DNA from: Roseiarcus sp963755075
GTDB taxonomy: Bacteria > Pseudomonadota > Alphaproteobacteria > Rhizobiales > Beijerinckiaceae
Reading direction: 5' to 3'
Length of the DNA: 10,727 nt
Assembly: GCA_963755075.1 (NCBI GenBank)
Contig: CAVWKL010000038.1
Location: 1 to 10,727 of the forward strand
Both the position numbers and the translations under genes were made by a program. Shown in pieces: positions 1 to 5,775 of the stretch. Position 1 is the stretch's first letter. Each line of letters starts with the position of its first letter. The notes under the pieces are model-generated. The model had not been told where the DNA came from. It did no database searches and saw nothing but the letters and a program-made list of their open reading frames with translations.

Positions 1-319
1 GCGTCGCGTCGGTCGGTTCGATGCGGGCGATCAGCGCCCGGGCGAGCGCGCCGCCTTTGTCGGCGAGCCGGTAGAACGCCCAGGCCCCCTCGCGCTGGCG
101 CTCGGCGAGGCCGGCTTCGACCAGGAGTTTCAGATGGCGCGAGACGCGGGGTTGCGACTGGCCGAGAATGGCGACGAGTTCGCTCACCGTCAGCTCGGCT
201 TCGCAGAGAAGCCCGATGAGGCGCAGGCGCGTCACCTCGCCCGCCGCCTCCAAGCCCGCGAGCAGCGCCTCGAAGCTCGTCGTCGATTGAGAGTCGGTTG
301 ATGGGGTCCAGCTAGACAT
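1..319 (-). CDS. ArsR-family winged-helix regulator, N-terminal part (cut by left edge)
   Basis: Reading leftward from an ATG at 319-317, 106 codons are present and the frame is open to the window edge, so the C-terminus is missing. After about 15 variable residues comes an ArsR-type winged helix-turn-helix: VTRLRLIGLLCEAELTVSEL (29-48), the recognition-helix segment SQPRVSRHLKLL (about 55-66), then the wing with GAWAFYRL (78-85). No CxC metal site is visible in this part, which argues against a classic arsenic sensor. In alphaproteobacteria this domain type is often the N-terminal half of a roughly 330-residue ArsR/SAM-methyltransferase fusion next to metF, and the missing part could be that; this is inference. 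The start is supported by the AT-rich palindrome lying immediately upstream. No clear Shine-Dalgarno sequence is seen. Confidence 0.85.
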   Translation of the reverse strand, partial: MSSWTPSTDSQSTTSFEALLAGLEAAGEVTRLRLIGLLCEAELTVSELVAILGQSQPRVSRHLKLLVEAGLAERQREGAWAFYRLADKGGALARALIARIEPTDAT

Positions 320-321
320 AA

Positions 322-337
322 AGATATACTTATATCT
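322..337 (-). promoter_or_regulatory. AT-rich palindromic operator candidate upstream of the ArsR-family gene
   Basis: The 7-base arms agatata and tatatct form a perfect inverted repeat with a 2-base centre (ct). It sits 3 bases before the ATG of the ArsR-family gene, in the 48-base gap after the B3/4 gene. The surrounding 30 bases (317-346) are strongly AT-rich in a very GC-rich window. Position and shape fit an autoregulatory operator; AT-rich palindromes of this sort are described for the ArsR-family SahR regulators of the methionine cycle, but assigning it to that group is inference. Confidence 0.6.
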
Positions 338-367
338 GATTTCATGGTCGCGCAAGCGCCGGAAGGC

Positions 368-1075
368 TCAAAACGGCGCCGTCGGCCGCCCGCGATCGGC
401 CACGACGACGCGGCAGCGGCCGCCGCACTCGCGCTCGATGAGGGCGACGAGCCGGTCCGCGGCCGCCTCGACGTCGCCGAAGCCGTTGGACTGGACGGTG
501 AGCGCGGCGCGACGGGTCTGCGTCGAGACGGCGCTGCGCGCGTCCTGGCGCCAGTTCCACCGCCGGCACAGCACATGGCGCGAATCGGCGTAGACGACCT
601 CGCCGACCTTCGGCGGATCGTTGGGGTCCTCGCCGGCCTCCGCGCCCATGTCGACGAACGTGTCGTCGGGGCGCGAATAGCGGAAGGCGAGATCGCCGTC
701 GATTGCGTCGAGATCGTCGCAGCCGAGGCACAGGCCCGCTTGCAGCGAGACGGCGTTATAGAGATCGACCAGCGCGTTGACCGGCGGCAGCGCGCCCCCG
801 GCCAGCACCCGTTTGATCAGGCGCTCGACCGACGAGCGATAGCTGGTCCGCTTGATGCCGAAGCCCTTGTAGGCGGTGCGCCAGGCGGCGACGCCCGGAA
901 TGGCCGAGAGATCGACGCCCCTCCAGCGGCGCCGGCATTCGGCCTCGATGGCTTCGATCTCGCCGTTGAGAGGGGCGCTGCGCGCTGCCCCGACGCTCAA
1001 GTTTTCGGCGACGACCAGCGCGAGGCGAAAGTCGGGGAAACGGTCGGTGAGTTCGGCGATCGCAAGGGTCGGCAT
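368..1075 (-). CDS. Stand-alone B3/4-domain protein (PheT editing-domain homologue)
   Basis: This 235-residue protein resembles the B3/4 (tRNA-binding/editing) domain of the phenylalanyl-tRNA synthetase beta subunit, found here as a free protein of the COG3382 type. Visible signatures are LPPVNALVDLYNAVSL (about 96-111), GEVVYAD (158-164), VLCRRWNWRQ (168-177) and RRAALTVQS (188-196). In PheT the domain clears mis-charged tRNA; the role of the free form is not established, and trans-editing or amino-acid binding are only possibilities. The frame is open upstream to a TTG at 1108, but the ATG at 1075 is preferred because a TTGACA element upstream would put the transcript start near 1100. The gene ends 48 bases before the ArsR-family gene on the same strand. 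No signal peptide is visible. Confidence 0.8.
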   Translation of the reverse strand: MPTLAIAELTDRFPDFRLALVVAENLSVGAARSAPLNGEIEAIEAECRRRWRGVDLSAIPGVAAWRTAYKGFGIKRTSYRSSVERLIKRVLAGGALPPVNALVDLYNAVSLQAGLCLGCDDLDAIDGDLAFRYSRPDDTFVDMGAEAGEDPNDPPKVGEVVYADSRHVLCRRWNWRQDARSAVSTQTRRAALTVQSNGFGDVEAAADRLVALIERECGGRCRVVVADRGRPTAPF

Positions 1076-1105
1076 TTCGGCGTCCGCGGCGGGGCAGCGC
1101 CCGCG

Positions 1106-1134
1106 CAATGGGCCGACGCGGCGCCGGCTGTCAA
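1106..1134 (-). promoter_or_regulatory. Candidate sigma-70-type promoter for the B3/4 gene
   Basis: On the minus strand a perfect TTGACA (1134-1129) is followed after 17 bases by CCATTG (1111-1106), or after 18 by CATTGC. The -10 is poor, as is common in GC-rich alphaproteobacteria. It lies in the 103-base gap between the alcohol dehydrogenase and B3/4 genes and would give a leader of about 25 bases before the ATG at 1075. Confidence 0.4.
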
Positions 1135-1178
1135 GACGGAGGGATTAGCCGCGCGATCGCCGAACTGCGCCCCTGCGC

Positions 1179-2164
1179 CTACGGCGTCAGCACCGCCGCG
1201 CCTTGCAGGCGACCCTCGCGCAAATCGGCGAGCGCGAGATTGGCGTCGGCGAGATCGTAGCGATGGGTCTCGGCGCGCACGCCCGCCCGAGCCGCGATTT
1301 CGAGGAACTCGACCCCGTCGCGGCGGGTGAGATTGGCGACCGAGACGATCTGCCGTTCTTCCCACAGCCAACGATAGGGAAAACCGGGAATGTCGCTCAT
1401 GTGGATGCCGCCGCAGACGACCCGCCCGCCCTTGCGCACCGCGCGCAAGGCGGCGGGGACGAGCGCGCCCACCGGCGCGAACAGGATCGCCGCGTCGAGC
1501 GGCTCGGGGGGCGCCTCGTCGGAGCCGCCCGCCCAGGCGGCGCCGAGCGCGCGCGCAAAATGCTGCGCCGCCTCGTCGCCCGGCCGCGTGAACGCCATGA
1601 CCTCGCGCCCCTGAAAGGCGCAGATCTGCGCCACGATATGGGCGGCGGCGCCGAAGCCATAGAGGCCGATTCTTGCCCCCGGCCCGGCCATTTTCAGGCA
1701 GCGCCAGCCGATCAGCCCGGCGCAGAGCAGCGGCGCGGCCCCGACGGCGTCGCCGTCGGGGGAAGCTTCAGCACGAAAGCCGCCTCGGCGACGATGTGCG
1801 AGGCGAAGCCCCCGTCGCGCGTGTAGCCGGTGAACTCGGGATGGTCGCAAAGGTTCTCGCGCCCTTCCCCGCAGTAAGGACAATGTCCGCAGGCGTGCGC
1901 GAGCCAGGGAACCCCGACCCGTTCGCCGATGGCGAAGCCCGCGACCGCCGCGCCGAGCCGCTCGACGAAGCCGACGACCTCATGGCCGGGAACGATCGGC
2001 AGCCGCTGATTGGGCAACTCGCCGTCGACGACGTGCAGATCGGTGCGACAGACGCCGCAGGCTTCGACGCGGATGAGCATCTCGTCGCGCCCCGGCGTCG
2101 GCCACGCCCGCTCCTCGAGGATCAGCGGCGCGCCGATCCGGCGCAACGTCATCGCGCGCATCAT
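1179..2164 (-). pseudogene. Zinc-dependent alcohol dehydrogenase, single-base frameshift
   Basis: Two overlapping frames together encode a complete zinc alcohol dehydrogenase of the MDR superfamily. The first (from 2164) carries ACGVCRTDLHVVDGEL with catalytic Cys39, PGHE with His61, and the structural zinc cysteines 92, 95, 98 and 106 (CGHCPYCGEGRENLC). The second, to the stop at 1179, carries the third catalytic ligand in PLLCAGLIGW (about Cys148), the NAD(P)-binding GLYGFGAAAH (about 167-176), and a normal C-terminus (LQGAAVLTP). The switch is at the G5 run 1758-1762: a sixth G restores L-P-P-D-G-D-A-V-G-A-A-P-L-L-C and exactly 328 residues. All zinc ligands are intact, so a sequencing deletion is at least as likely as real decay. 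The ATG at 2164 is followed by others at 2161 and 2152; no clear Shine-Dalgarno picks one. It lies 11 bases after the usp stop, so it is probably co-transcribed. Confidence 0.88.
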
Positions 2165-2175
2165 CGAGGGCGCGC

Positions 2176-2952
2176 CTAGTGAGACAGCAGAATGGGCGCG
2201 GTCGGCTGGCGCATCAGATCGAGGCTCACGCCGCCGAACAGGCTCTCGAACAGCTTGGAATGGCCGAAGGCGCCGGCGACGATGAGGTCGGCGTCCTGCG
2301 TGTCGAGGCTGGCGAACAGCGCTTCGAGCGCCGAGATGTCGCCGGTGTTGGTCCAATCGGAAATACGGGCGACGACGCCATGGCGCTGAAGATGATCGGT
2401 CAACATCTCGGAGGCGGCCCTGAGCGCGCTCGCGCGCGCCGAGAAGGTGAAGACGGTGACCTTCTTCGCCTTGACGAGCAGCGGCATCGCGTCATGCACG
2501 GCGCGCGTCGCCTCGCGGCTGCCGTTCCAGGCGATGACGATGTTCTCGCCGACCGGCGCCGGTCTCCAATCCTGCGGCAGAATCAGCATCGGCACCCCCG
2601 AGGCGGTCAGCGTGCCGTCGGGGAACTCGGAGCGGATCAGCCCGCGCGCCTCGCCTTCGGGACGCGGCGCGATGATCAGGTCGACGCAATGGCTGTATTC
2701 GCCGCCGAGGGTCAGCGCCGCCTCGGCGCCGACGAAACGGCCGACAAGCCCGGCCTCCCCGATCGCCGCCTCGAAGTCCGCGCCGAGGCTGAGCGCCCTT
2801 TCGGCCCACAGCCCGACAAACGCCGCGTCGGCGCTGGCGTCGACGCCGATCAGCCGCGCGCCGTGGGAAAGAGCCATCTTGACCGCCAGGCGCAGGCGCT
2901 CCCGCGCGTCATCGGTCGGATCGAGATAGACCAGAATATCCTTGTACGCCAT
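2176..2952 (-). CDS. Universal stress protein with two UspA-like halves
   Basis: A 258-residue cytoplasmic protein of the tandem UspA type. The first half begins YKDILVYLDPTDDARERLRL (3-22) and is degenerate. The second half starts at GENIVIAWNGSREATRAVHD (about 135-154) and keeps the nucleotide-binding loop GAFGHSKLFESLFGGVS (227-243), close to the G-2x-G-9x-G pattern of ATP-binding family members. The start is the ATG at 2952, with GGGAGGGG a few bases upstream; a longer frame to 2979 lacks support. The alcohol dehydrogenase follows after 11 bases, and hsp20 precedes it with a 113-base gap holding a strong hairpin. A stress-survival role follows from the family; the exact trigger is not visible, and no FNR/FixK box (TTGAT-N4-ATCAA) was found in the cluster. 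Confidence 0.92.
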   Translation of the reverse strand: MAYKDILVYLDPTDDARERLRLAVKMALSHGARLIGVDASADAAFVGLWAERALSLGADFEAAIGEAGLVGRFVGAEAALTLGGEYSHCVDLIIAPRPEGEARGLIRSEFPDGTLTASGVPMLILPQDWRPAPVGENIVIAWNGSREATRAVHDAMPLLVKAKKVTVFTFSARASALRAASEMLTDHLQRHGVVARISDWTNTGDISALEALFASLDTQDADLIVAGAFGHSKLFESLFGGVSLDLMRQPTAPILLSH

Positions 2953-2981
2953 TCGCCCCTCCCGTTTCCCAGAGCCCAAAC

Positions 2982-3008
2982 CGCCGGCGCCATTCGTGGG
3001 CGCCGGCG
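2982..3008 (-). terminator. Strong GC hairpin between hsp20 and usp
   Basis: A perfect 10-base stem, cgccggcgcc (2982-2991) with ggcgccggcg (2999-3008), encloses a 7-base loop. On the minus strand it is followed by GGTTTGGG, not a proper T-run, so it is either an imperfect terminator that attenuates hsp20 transcripts before usp or an mRNA-stabilising or processing structure. Confidence 0.45.
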
Positions 3009-3033
3009 AGCGCTCATGCTTAGCACGCGTCTC

Positions 3034-3066
3034 GGAAAGGCGCGATCACGCCGCCTCGACGCGCCT
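3034..3066 (-). terminator. Weak terminator-like stem at the hsp20 stop codon
   Basis: On the minus strand AGGCGCG (3066-3060) pairs with CGCGCCT (3044-3038) across a 15-base loop, followed by TTCC. It begins within the hsp20 stop codon. The stem is short, the loop long and the T-run poor, so it is only a candidate. Confidence 0.3.
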
Positions 3067-3542
3067 CAGTGGGTCTGGGTCTTGCCGATGGGAATCTCGA
3101 CCTTCTTGGCCACCATCTCCGGGGGTTTGCCGACCGTCACGCGCAGCACGCCCTTGTCGAAGGTCGCCTTGATCGTCGAAGCGTCCGGCATGAAGGTCAG
3201 CGGCACGACCCGCCGAAACGCGCCGTAGCTGCGTTCGACGACGTGCCACGATTTGTCCTTCTTTTCCGACTCGGATTTCTTCTCGCCGGATATGACGATG
3301 CTCTGGCCGTCGACCGCGACTTTCACGTCGCCCTCGTCGACCCCAGGCAATTCGGCGGCGATTTCCACGGCGTCCTTGGTCTCCGCGACGTCAAGCGCCG
3401 CCAGACCGGTGAAATCGGCGGCGGGGCCCCAAGACAGCGGCAGTCGTCGCCCGAAGTCGCTCAGCAGATCATCGAAATTGCGGCGGAAGCCCTCGAACGG
3501 ATCGAGATCGCGTCCACCCAAAGTCGGCACGGGTAAGCGCAT
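3066..3542 (-). CDS. Small heat shock protein, Hsp20/alpha-crystallin family
   Basis: This 158-residue protein is an ATP-independent holdase that binds unfolding proteins in the cytoplasm. After an N-terminal segment with DPFEGFRRNFDDLLSDFGRR (14-33), the alpha-crystallin domain runs from about 47 to 145: ELPGVDEGDVKV (64-75), VERSYGAFRR (102-111), and the hallmark FDKGVLRVTVGKP (128-140). The C-terminal I-x-I anchor used in oligomer assembly is seen as EIPIGK (I150-P-I152). Length is typical. The ATG at 3542 has a good AGGAGA Shine-Dalgarno about 6 bases upstream. It is the first gene of the leftward hsp20-usp-adh cluster; a heat-shock-type promoter candidate lies about 140 bases upstream. 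Confidence 0.95.
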   Translation of the reverse strand: MRLPVPTLGGRDLDPFEGFRRNFDDLLSDFGRRLPLSWGPAADFTGLAALDVAETKDAVEIAAELPGVDEGDVKVAVDGQSIVISGEKKSESEKKDKSWHVVERSYGAFRRVVPLTFMPDASTIKATFDKGVLRVTVGKPPEMVAKKVEIPIGKTQTH

Positions 3543-3679
3543 CGTTCTCTCCTGTGAATTTGGCCGTTCGCCGGAAGGCTGGCGTCCTCTCCTGCCGAGT
3601 CCATCGCTCGGTTTTGAACTTCAATGGGTTTGAGCCGCATTCCGGCCTCGCGGCGGATGAATCGCCCCCTGCTCCCATC

Positions 3680-3708
3680 AGATAAGTCGGCGGCCGCCTC
3701 GATCCAAG
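3680..3708 (-). promoter_or_regulatory. Candidate RpoH (sigma-32)-type promoter for hsp20
   Basis: On the minus strand CTTGGA (3708-3703) and CTTATCT (3686-3680) are separated by 16 bases. This resembles alphaproteobacterial RpoH promoters (CTTG-type -35 and a C-Y-TATNT-type -10, from memory of the family consensus). Transcription would begin near 3672 and leave a leader of about 130 bases before the hsp20 ATG. The gene's function makes heat-shock control likely; the exact site is inference. Confidence 0.4.
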
Positions 3709-3774
3709 ACCGCGCCTTTGGCTCGCCGAGCAAAAAAACCGCCCTGCCGCGCCGGGGCGAGGCGGCCCGAACAG

Positions 3775-3796
3775 CAAGCGCCGCGCTTGGCGCTTG
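3775..3796. repeat. 8-base inverted repeat overlapping the candidate rpmJ promoter
   Basis: CAAGCGCC (3775-3782) and GGCGCTTG (3789-3796) are exact reverse complements with a 6-base spacer gcgctt. The right arm overlaps the candidate -35 of the rightward promoter, so it could be an operator; it could also be a chance structure in GC-rich DNA. There is no T-run on either side. Confidence 0.35.
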
Positions 3797-3822
3797 ATCG
3801 GCGCGGCTGAATTGGGCATAGC
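3794..3822 (+). promoter_or_regulatory. Candidate promoter for rpmJ
   Basis: TTGATC (3794-3799), a 17-base spacer, and CATAGC (3817-3822). Spacing is ideal but the -10 is weak. It would give a leader of about 50 bases before the bL36 gene. Confidence 0.33.
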
Positions 3823-3880
3823 ACCGGGCTAAACCGTCCGCCGTGGGTTTTGCCCGCAGCTTCCTGTTCTGGGTGATCCC

Positions 3881-4006
3881 ATGAAAATCCGCAATTCGCT
3901 GAAGTCTCTTCGCAACCGTCATCGCGACAATCGCCTGGTGCGCCGCAAGGGCCGCGTCTACATCATCAACAAGACGCAGAAGCGCTTCAAGGCGCGTCAA
4001 GGCTGA
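3881..4006 (+). CDS. rpmJ: 50S ribosomal protein bL36 (zinc-free type)
   Basis: The 41-residue product begins MKIRNSLKSLRNRHRDNRLV, continues with RRKGRVYIINKTQKRFK, and ends ARQG. It is the smallest large-subunit protein, binding 23S rRNA. It lacks the three cysteines that hold zinc in the C+ form of bL36, so it is the zinc-independent C- form, which is usual in alphaproteobacteria. It is highly basic, as expected. The gene is monocistronic-looking, away from the main ribosomal operons, with no strong Shine-Dalgarno. Identification is essentially certain from the sequence. Confidence 0.97.
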   Translation: MKIRNSLKSLRNRHRDNRLVRRKGRVYIINKTQKRFKARQG

Positions 4007-4037
4007 GACCCGCCGCCTGAGCGGATCGCAGCCCCCT

Positions 4038-4066
4038 TTGACCGTCGCGGCGAGGCGGCTTAAGCT
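4038..4066 (+). promoter_or_regulatory. Candidate promoter giving a leaderless TPR-gene transcript
   Basis: TTGACC (4038-4043), a 17-base spacer, and TAAGCT (4061-4066). The -10 is weak (3 of 6). Transcription would begin about 7 bases later, at or next to the ATG at 4074, and no Shine-Dalgarno is present before that ATG. A leaderless mRNA fits both facts. Confidence 0.38.
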
Positions 4067-4073
4067 TCGCGCC

Positions 4074-4667
4074 ATGATGCGTTGCCTGACCTTCGCCTGC
4101 GTTGCGCTGCTGGCGCTTGGCGCGCCCGCCTTGGCGCAGGGGGCGCCCGCGCCCGCCCAGACGCCGGCCGCCAACGCGCCTTCGCCGAGCCAGATGCGCG
4201 ACGAGTTGTACGCCCGTCTCGCTGCGGCCAAGGACGCCGACGAATCGGCGGGGATCGTCGCCGCGATCGACCGCCTCGACTTGCATTCCGGCTCCGACAC
4301 CAGCGATCTCCTGATGGCGCGCGCCGCTGCGGCGCTGGAGGGCGGCAACACGGCCGTCTCGCTCGCCCTGCTCGACGCGATCGTCGGCCTGCAACCGGAA
4401 TGGGCGGAGGGGTGGAACAAGCGCGCCATGGCGCGCTATCTCGCCGGCGACGCGAAGGCGGCGATGGCCGACGTGGCCGAGACGCTCGGGCGCGATCCTC
4501 GCCATCTCGGCGCGCTGGCGGAGCTGGGCTTGATTCTCGAGGACAGCGGTCTTCCCGCTCAAGCGTTGCGCGCCTATGAGCGCGCCCTGACGCTTGCGCC
4601 GCAATGGCGCCCGATGGTCGAGGCCGCGGCGCGGATCAAGGCGGCGCTGGCGGGCCAGGCGCTATGA
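4074..4667 (+). CDS. Secreted TPR-repeat protein
   Basis: A 197-residue protein with an N-terminal signal peptide (MMRCLTFACVALLALGAPALA, cleavage likely after the final Ala) and an Ala/Pro-rich linker (about 22-40), so it is predicted to be periplasmic. From about residue 76 there are TPR-like helical pairs, clearest in WAEGWNKRAMARYLAGDAKA (110-129), HLGALAELGLILEDSGLPAQ (144-163) and ALRAYERALTLAPQWRPM (164-181). Such repeats mediate protein contacts; the partner is unknown. The ATG at 4074 (or 4077) is chosen because the signal peptide begins there; the upstream TTG at 4038 would add a charged stretch. Its stop codon overlaps an ATG (ATGA at 4664-4667), pointing to coupling with what follows. 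Confidence 0.85.
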   Translation: MMRCLTFACVALLALGAPALAQGAPAPAQTPAANAPSPSQMRDELYARLAAAKDADESAGIVAAIDRLDLHSGSDTSDLLMARAAAALEGGNTAVSLALLDAIVGLQPEWAEGWNKRAMARYLAGDAKAAMADVAETLGRDPRHLGALAELGLILEDSGLPAQALRAYERALTLAPQWRPMVEAAARIKAALAGQAL

Positions 4668-4699
4668 CGGCGCGCGCCCCGCGCTTCGCGCGGCGATGA
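4664..4699 (+). other. 11-codon mini-ORF bridging the TPR and hydrolase genes
   Basis: An ATG at 4664 overlaps the TPR stop as ATGA. It encodes MTARAPRFARR and then stops at TGA 4697-4699, which itself overlaps the hydrolase ATG at 4696 as a second ATGA. This could pass ribosomes from the TPR gene to the hydrolase by termination and restart. Alternatively, one base is missing here and these residues are the true hydrolase N-terminus, basic and cytoplasmic ahead of its membrane helix. Confidence 0.4.
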
Positions 4700-5775
4700 T
4701 TGCCGGCCTTGCCTGGCCGACGGTCGGCTGCGGCGTCGGTCTTTACGCGTTCACCCTTGTCGCGACGCGGCGGATCGAAAGACGCTTTCCGCCCGTCGGG
4801 GCGCTCGTCGGCGCCGGCGCCGGCGCGATCCATGTCGTCGAACGCGCTCCCGATGGCCCGGAGCGCGGCGCCGTTCTTCTCGTCCACGGCGCCTCGGGCA
4901 ATTTCGCCGACATGAGCGTCGCGCTCGCCGACCCGCTCGCGGCGCTCGGATTTCGGGTTTTCAGCGTCGATCGTCCGGGGCACGGCTGGAGCGCGCGCCC
5001 GGCGAGCCGCGCCGCCTCCTCGCCCGAACGCCAGGCCGAGACGCTGCGCCAAGCCTTGGCGCGCCGCGGCGTCGATCGGGCGATCGTGGTCGCGCATTCG
5101 CTGGCCGGCGTTCTCGGTCTCGCCATGGCGTTGAACGCGCCCGAGTTCGTGCGCGCCCTGGTGCTTCTCTCGCCGGTCAGCCATCCCTGGCCGGGGGGCG
5201 TCGCCTGGTATTACACGCTCGCCGCCTCGCGGCGCTTCGGACCGGCGTTTCGCCGGCTGATCGTCCTGCCCGCCGGCTGGGCTGCGATGCGCGGCGGCGT
5301 GCGCCAGGTTTTCACCCCCAATCCGATCCCGCCCGACTATATCGGAAGGACGCGCCTGCCCTTGGTGTTGCGGCCGCGCCACTTCAAGGCCAACGCCGAG
5401 GACGTGGTCGACGCGCAGGCCCACGTCGCCCTGCTGTCGCCGCGCTACGGGGCCATTTCGGCGCCGACCGCCGTGATCACCGGCGATTGCGACAAGGTCG
5501 TTTACGCCCACATCCATTCGGCCGGCTGCGCGCGCGACATTCCCGGCGCGACGCTGACGACGCTGCGCGGCGTCGGCCACTCGCCGCACCACAGCGCGCC
5601 GGAAAGCGTGTTGGCGGCGATTGTCGAGGTCGAGCGGCGCGCCGAGGCTCAGACCGCGCCGCCGTCCGGGCCGACCCGGGCGATGCGCAGATTGTTGGTG
5701 GCGCCGGGCGTGCCGAACGGCACGCCGGCGACGACGATCACCCGTTCGCCGATGCCGACGAAGCCCTCGATATAG
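4696..5775 (+). CDS. Alpha/beta-fold hydrolase with N-terminal membrane anchor
   Basis: A 359-residue protein from the ATG at 4696. Residues 2-23 are hydrophobic and followed by RRIERR, a likely single membrane anchor. The hydrolase fold follows: AVLLVHGASGNFADM (59-73, oxyanion region), FSVDRPGHGWS (89-99), the nucleophile elbow VVAHSLAGVLG (131-141, Ser135; A-H-S-L-A in place of G-x-S-x-G), the likely acid in ITGDCDKVV (261-269) and the catalytic His in GVGHSPHHS (292-300, His295). The substrate cannot be read from the sequence; esterase or lipase-like activity is the general expectation. The catalytic domain seems to end near residue 316; the last 42 residues are encoded antisense to the end of pyk. 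No earlier stop exists in any of the three frames there, so a recent 3' indel does not explain the tail. Confidence 0.83.
   Translation: MIAGLAWPTVGCGVGLYAFTLVATRRIERRFPPVGALVGAGAGAIHVVERAPDGPERGAVLLVHGASGNFADMSVALADPLAALGFRVFSVDRPGHGWSARPASRAASSPERQAETLRQALARRGVDRAIVVAHSLAGVLGLAMALNAPEFVRALVLLSPVSHPWPGGVAWYYTLAASRRFGPAFRRLIVLPAGWAAMRGGVRQVFTPNPIPPDYIGRTRLPLVLRPRHFKANAEDVVDAQAHVALLSPRYGAISAPTAVITGDCDKVVYAHIHSAGCARDIPGATLTTLRGVGHSPHHSAPESVLAAIVEVERRAEAQTAPPSGPTRAMRRLLVAPGVPNGTPATTITRSPMPTKPSI

Larger units (their letters stand above)
3543..3880. other. 338-base non-coding divergent region between hsp20 and rpmJ
   Basis: No credible gene was seen here; open frames crossing it have no recognisable protein similarity and overlap neighbours. 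It holds candidate promoters in both directions, an 8-base inverted repeat (3775-3782 with 3789-3796), a small TTGAA-c-TTCAA inverted repeat (3614-3624) and an A7 run at 3732-3738. The hsp20 leader was inspected for a ROSE-type RNA thermometer; no conserved anti-Shine-Dalgarno hairpin could be recognised by eye. Confidence 0.6.

Noticed and set aside
2179..3228. 349-codon plus-strand open frame opposite usp
   Set aside because: The minus strand encodes a clear universal stress protein with a Shine-Dalgarno; the plus frame has no recognisable domain.
3614..3624. TTGAA-c-TTCAA as a possible FNR/FixK box near hsp20
   Set aside because: FNR/FixK sites need TTGAT-N4-ATCAA; here the spacer is one base and the half-sites differ.
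3461..4429. 322-codon minus-strand open frame across hsp20, the intergenic region, rpmJ and the TPR gene
   Set aside because: It crosses several well-identified genes on both strands and its product shows no coherent fold.
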